Shown here piece after piece: positions 62,701 through 64,000 of a DNA stretch of 64,000 nucleotides (its first letter is position 1; each line of letters opens with the position of its first letter). The notes beneath the pieces are model-generated. The model had not been told where the DNA came from and did not search any database. It saw only the letters and a program-made list of their open reading frames with translations. Origin of the DNA: Caecitellus pseudoparvulus (taxonomy: Eukaryota; Bigyra: Bicosoecida); contig CBFFRQ010000064.1 in assembly GCA_965644315.1 (NCBI GenBank), forward strand, positions 248,001-312,000. Reading direction: 5' to 3'. Both the position numbers and the translations under genes were made by a program.

Positions 62701-63143
62701 CACAGCCACCAGCCCGAGGTGCCGTATGCGCCACTGGCGTCAGCGTCCCACCCAGGCTGCGACTCTGCGTCGTCGAACGCGCCGTTCGGCTGGTGGGACA
62801 CCCCGCCTGGGAGCTGGTCGGAAGCAGCTCGGGAGCCAATGGAGCACATTTGTTTCACAGCAGCATTCACGCGTTTGAAGAATTGGTCTGTGGCGCGGTA
62901 GCAGCAAGGTGGTGGGCAAGGCTGGCGTCGCAAGCGACGGGTCGCCAACACCTTACCTGCGAACTCTGTCTTCAGGGCCGTCAGGCGGTCTAAGTTCACG
63001 AGCTCAGACTGCACCATGTTTGCCCGGGTGGGGTCCGTCCAGCCACTTTGCAGGAGCAGCGTCGCAACCAGGACGACAGCCAGCACCAGGCCTGGGACGA
63101 TGCCCATTGTTGCCATGAGCAACTTGGTGTGCAGTTTTCCCAT
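59781..63143 (-). CDS. receptor B: Cache-HAMP-TPR-VWA two-TM sensor protein
   Basis: Two exons (63143-62957 and 62887-59781) give 1097 residues. The 69-nt intron is stop-free and a multiple of three; removing it joins LDRLTALKTEFA to DQFFKRVNAAVKQM, at the same site and phase as intron 2 of receptor A. The domain order matches receptor A: TM1 (GLVLAVVLVATLLL), Cache (GYDPRCRPWYTTAR, LGITAALSFFNTTA, GYGWITDTQGNIVAHP), TM2 (SSLVLVVTFTLLLVLLCVVA), HAMP-like linker, TPR (AKAMLREALELFTRLQ, GVCYTNLGAAF) and VWA with full MIDAS (DYSGSMGK, the Ser of GSSALYDALV, and the Asp of AFTDGRDT). It lacks intron 1 of receptor A. Ligand and partners are unknown. Confidence 0.85.
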   Translation of the reverse strand: MGKLHTKLLMATMGIVPGLVLAVVLVATLLLQSGWTDPTRANMVQSELVNLDRLTALKTEFAGKVLATRRLRRQPCPPPCCYRATDQFFKRVNAAVKQMCSIGSRAASDQLPGGVSHQPNGAFDDAESQPGWDADASGAYGTSGWWLCNGAQAPPGSSCDNGGLGVSSSQLSTPNGLHVDAGFLAQPHMKALASGDMRIGSGGLWGMGFEGDGTFSMYPFRPRERYRTLEISCSFPGYTGSLPKVGYDPRCRPWYTTARLSTEPEFSSPYIFAGSQNLGITAALSFFNTTAEPPPHTTASTREGVCFMDIDFTTVSASVKSRVGTGGYGWITDTQGNIVAHPEVDLADPPPNTSILQVDLADASEGERRAFARDVLPGLQSLSRGRAQYFKGGERWFISWGNVSVAQYSVSVTVPAADVEASFKTTEALITTFVSSLVLVVTFTLLLVLLCVVAAASRLIASVVGPVQELRKLAADIEAGRLRTNSPLLKSGSQHSTREVTVLAQLLRQLFMVIRVSNSNLLAGDMQFAKAMLREALELFTRLQHQYAIGVCYTNLGAAFMHEQDYRSAITNYRLAVRNSEYLIEVHLGEVSSPDPDEGTLVPPPPGQTGVVAPTVYPPAEDTPGSQLTSGQLATTTAAATAAAKFLRSSTSMSSATERQAIAPITAQQGDEKHAKLLQQLASRQQNLAKAYLARARRVLDATLVKQLGGYVEARPSGTLSVSSSGTLVSEQDPLEASASDCKRALNLLESAGKHLTAAIPALTSSQHVADAQACVTEMYSDAALAVAQHPQFSRRVASLAQATQDSFECFEAATTEAHFVMTQEYAHLSVRLHRRVLAAQGASLATQGHTNSALQKLASALTTGSVCSPYVDYRVKWLMASLLLQEGQLEAARAVAASAGAHTNGAGDFLFLLDYSGSMGKAETGPTAMDALLEMFERYVLPIDRVGFITFARRPVLRFEPCVKGEGRAAGKVRAIIDSFRSPKGSSALYDALVSAIQLLHEQAAAHIPGTRGGFSAHRTIVAFTDGRDTASKHSANDVVKLLQGNPDPPMKLAGGALDITLHIVLVGQLAGSRRTLRRMVDASSGGRLLQHGVSPRDEVDLAFNCVSMAAADVTLEAV

Positions 63144-63517
63144 CGCGCTTCAAGGCAGGCAAGCGAAAGCACTCCGCAGGGGGGGGCTTTCAGCACGTGG
63201 CCACTCGTCCTCGCCACCTGTGCCGCAGCAGGGGTGGGCAAAGGCGCCGGGCAGTCAAGGCTGTGCCTGGGCCAAATGCCGCTCCCGGCTTGGATGGAGA
63301 AGGCAGCCTTGCGCCTGGCTTTGGCCTTGGCAGGTCGGGCAAAAACCTGCACACACACAAAAAAGCACGCACCCCACTGTGGACCAAGTGGACGCATTGT
63401 GGTGCGGCAAGCATTGTGGCTCGGCCAGTACACTGCCGCCAGGCAACCCCTGCTGCCTTGGCCAGGCGCTGCCTTGCGCCAACGTTAACGCCACGCGGCG
63501 CCTTTGCGTCCTTCACC
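63144..63517. promoter_or_regulatory. divergent intergenic region, receptor B / kinesin
   Basis: These 374 bases separate two start codons and should contain both promoters. An A/C-rich patch (cacacacacaaaaaagcacg at about 63350) resembles the one ahead of the carboxypeptidase. No coding sequence was seen. Confidence 0.4.
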
Positions 63518-64000
63518 ATGGCGCTGCAAGAGCAGGCCGTGCGCGTGATGCTTCGCATCCGGCCAGCCGGGAGCGAAGAGCCCCTGCTTCATTGCGAGCC
63601 GGGGAGCAACTCTGTTGTGCTGCGCCCCCCAGCAGACTGTGGCAGCGTCGAATCGGCCCCTGCCACAACGCCTGCGAGGCTAGGGAAAACTCCAACTCGC
63701 AGTGCACGCAAGCTGTGAGGCAGGAAGCCTGAGGCCCTCACAATCCAGTGCCTTACCTTTCGTTTCTGTTTATCGTTCTGCAGGAGGACCCCTGGAAGCC
63801 GGCGCAGCAAGGCAGCAGCGTCTCCGTTTCGCACACCTGTGAGCGAAACGCGCGCAAGTGACACACAGCGGCCCGGCACGACACACCCCTTCCTCACCCG
63901 CAGCGCCACATGGTTCCCCGTGACTTCACATTTGACAGCGTCTTTGATCCCTCGGCAGACCAAGCGGCAGTCTTCGCCCCCCTGCGCGGCATGGTGCAGT
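63518..64000 (+). CDS. kinesin motor protein, N-terminal part (cut by right edge)
   Basis: Three exons are visible (63518-63714, 63784-63838, 63904 onward), giving about 116 residues before the window ends. The start MALQEQAVRVMLRIRPAGSE matches the first strand and 'R-RP' of the kinesin motor domain. Exon 3 gives RDFTFDSVFDPSADQAAVFA then PLRGMVQ, the usual 'F-FD-VF----Q--VF' motif just before the P-loop, which lies beyond the edge. The 'V-V-LRIRP' and 'FTFD-V' spacing fits kinesin-12/KIF15 types, but a subfamily cannot be fixed from this piece. The Ala/Arg/Ser-rich insert encoded around exon 2 is unusual for the motor's start. Confidence 0.85.

Overview
This is nuclear DNA from a GC-rich, very compact protist genome. 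The evidence is spliceosomal genes with short GT-AG introns (mostly 56-130 nt, donors usually gtgcgt or gtgagt), mitochondrial presequences, a COPII scaffold, U2 snRNP and tRNA-splicing proteins, a Pol II subunit and a ribosome-biogenesis KH protein. A CFAP97-type protein suggests a cell with cilia or flagella. I see no plastid gene, rRNA, convincing tRNA, transposon, phage or CRISPR array, and I cannot place the organism within eukaryotes from this window alone.

Layout, left to right: C-terminus of a membrane protein (+), small helical ORF (-), METTL18-type histidine methyltransferase (+), mitochondrial glutamate-type carrier (-), Sec16 (+), WW protein (-), TPR protein (+), tRNA endonuclease SEN2 (-), small mitochondrial membrane protein (+), small membrane protein (-), PHD-chromodomain protein (-), a 1.5 kb gene-poor gap, FLASH-like protein (+), F-box/ankyrin giant (-), type I membrane glycoprotein (-), RPB9 (+), UBA protein (-), serine carboxypeptidase (+), U2A' (-), cyclin (+), CFAP97 (+), golgin-like coiled coil (-), TOM1-like VHS-GAT protein (+), EIPR1 (-), adenosine kinase (-), isovaleryl-CoA dehydrogenase (-), bacterial-type NADP isocitrate dehydrogenase (-), KRR1 (-), Cache-HAMP-TPR-VWA receptor A (+), REI1/ZNF622 (+), receptor B (-), and a kinesin cut by the right edge (+).

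Genes mostly alternate strand. Convergent neighbours stop 10-81 nt apart, and in one case the coding ends overlap by 41 bp. Most of these tiny tail-to-tail gaps hold a palindromic AATGCATT or a part of it, which may be a shared 3'-end signal.

Functional themes are membrane traffic (Sec16, golgin-like, TOM1-like, EIPR1), RNA and ribosome biology (U2A', SEN2, RPB9, KRR1, REI1, METTL18, FLASH-like) and mitochondrial metabolism (carrier, IVD, IDH). The strongest candidate for an undescribed system is the pair of two-TM, chemoreceptor-like proteins at 54.8-63.1 kb. Each carries an extracytoplasmic Cache sensor, a HAMP-like linker, TPR helices and a cytosolic VWA domain with an intact MIDAS. The two copies share an 82-nt block of perfect nucleotide identity inside otherwise diverged genes.

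All exon structures were assembled by hand from splice signals, reading-frame phase and family motifs. No homology search or transcript data were available.
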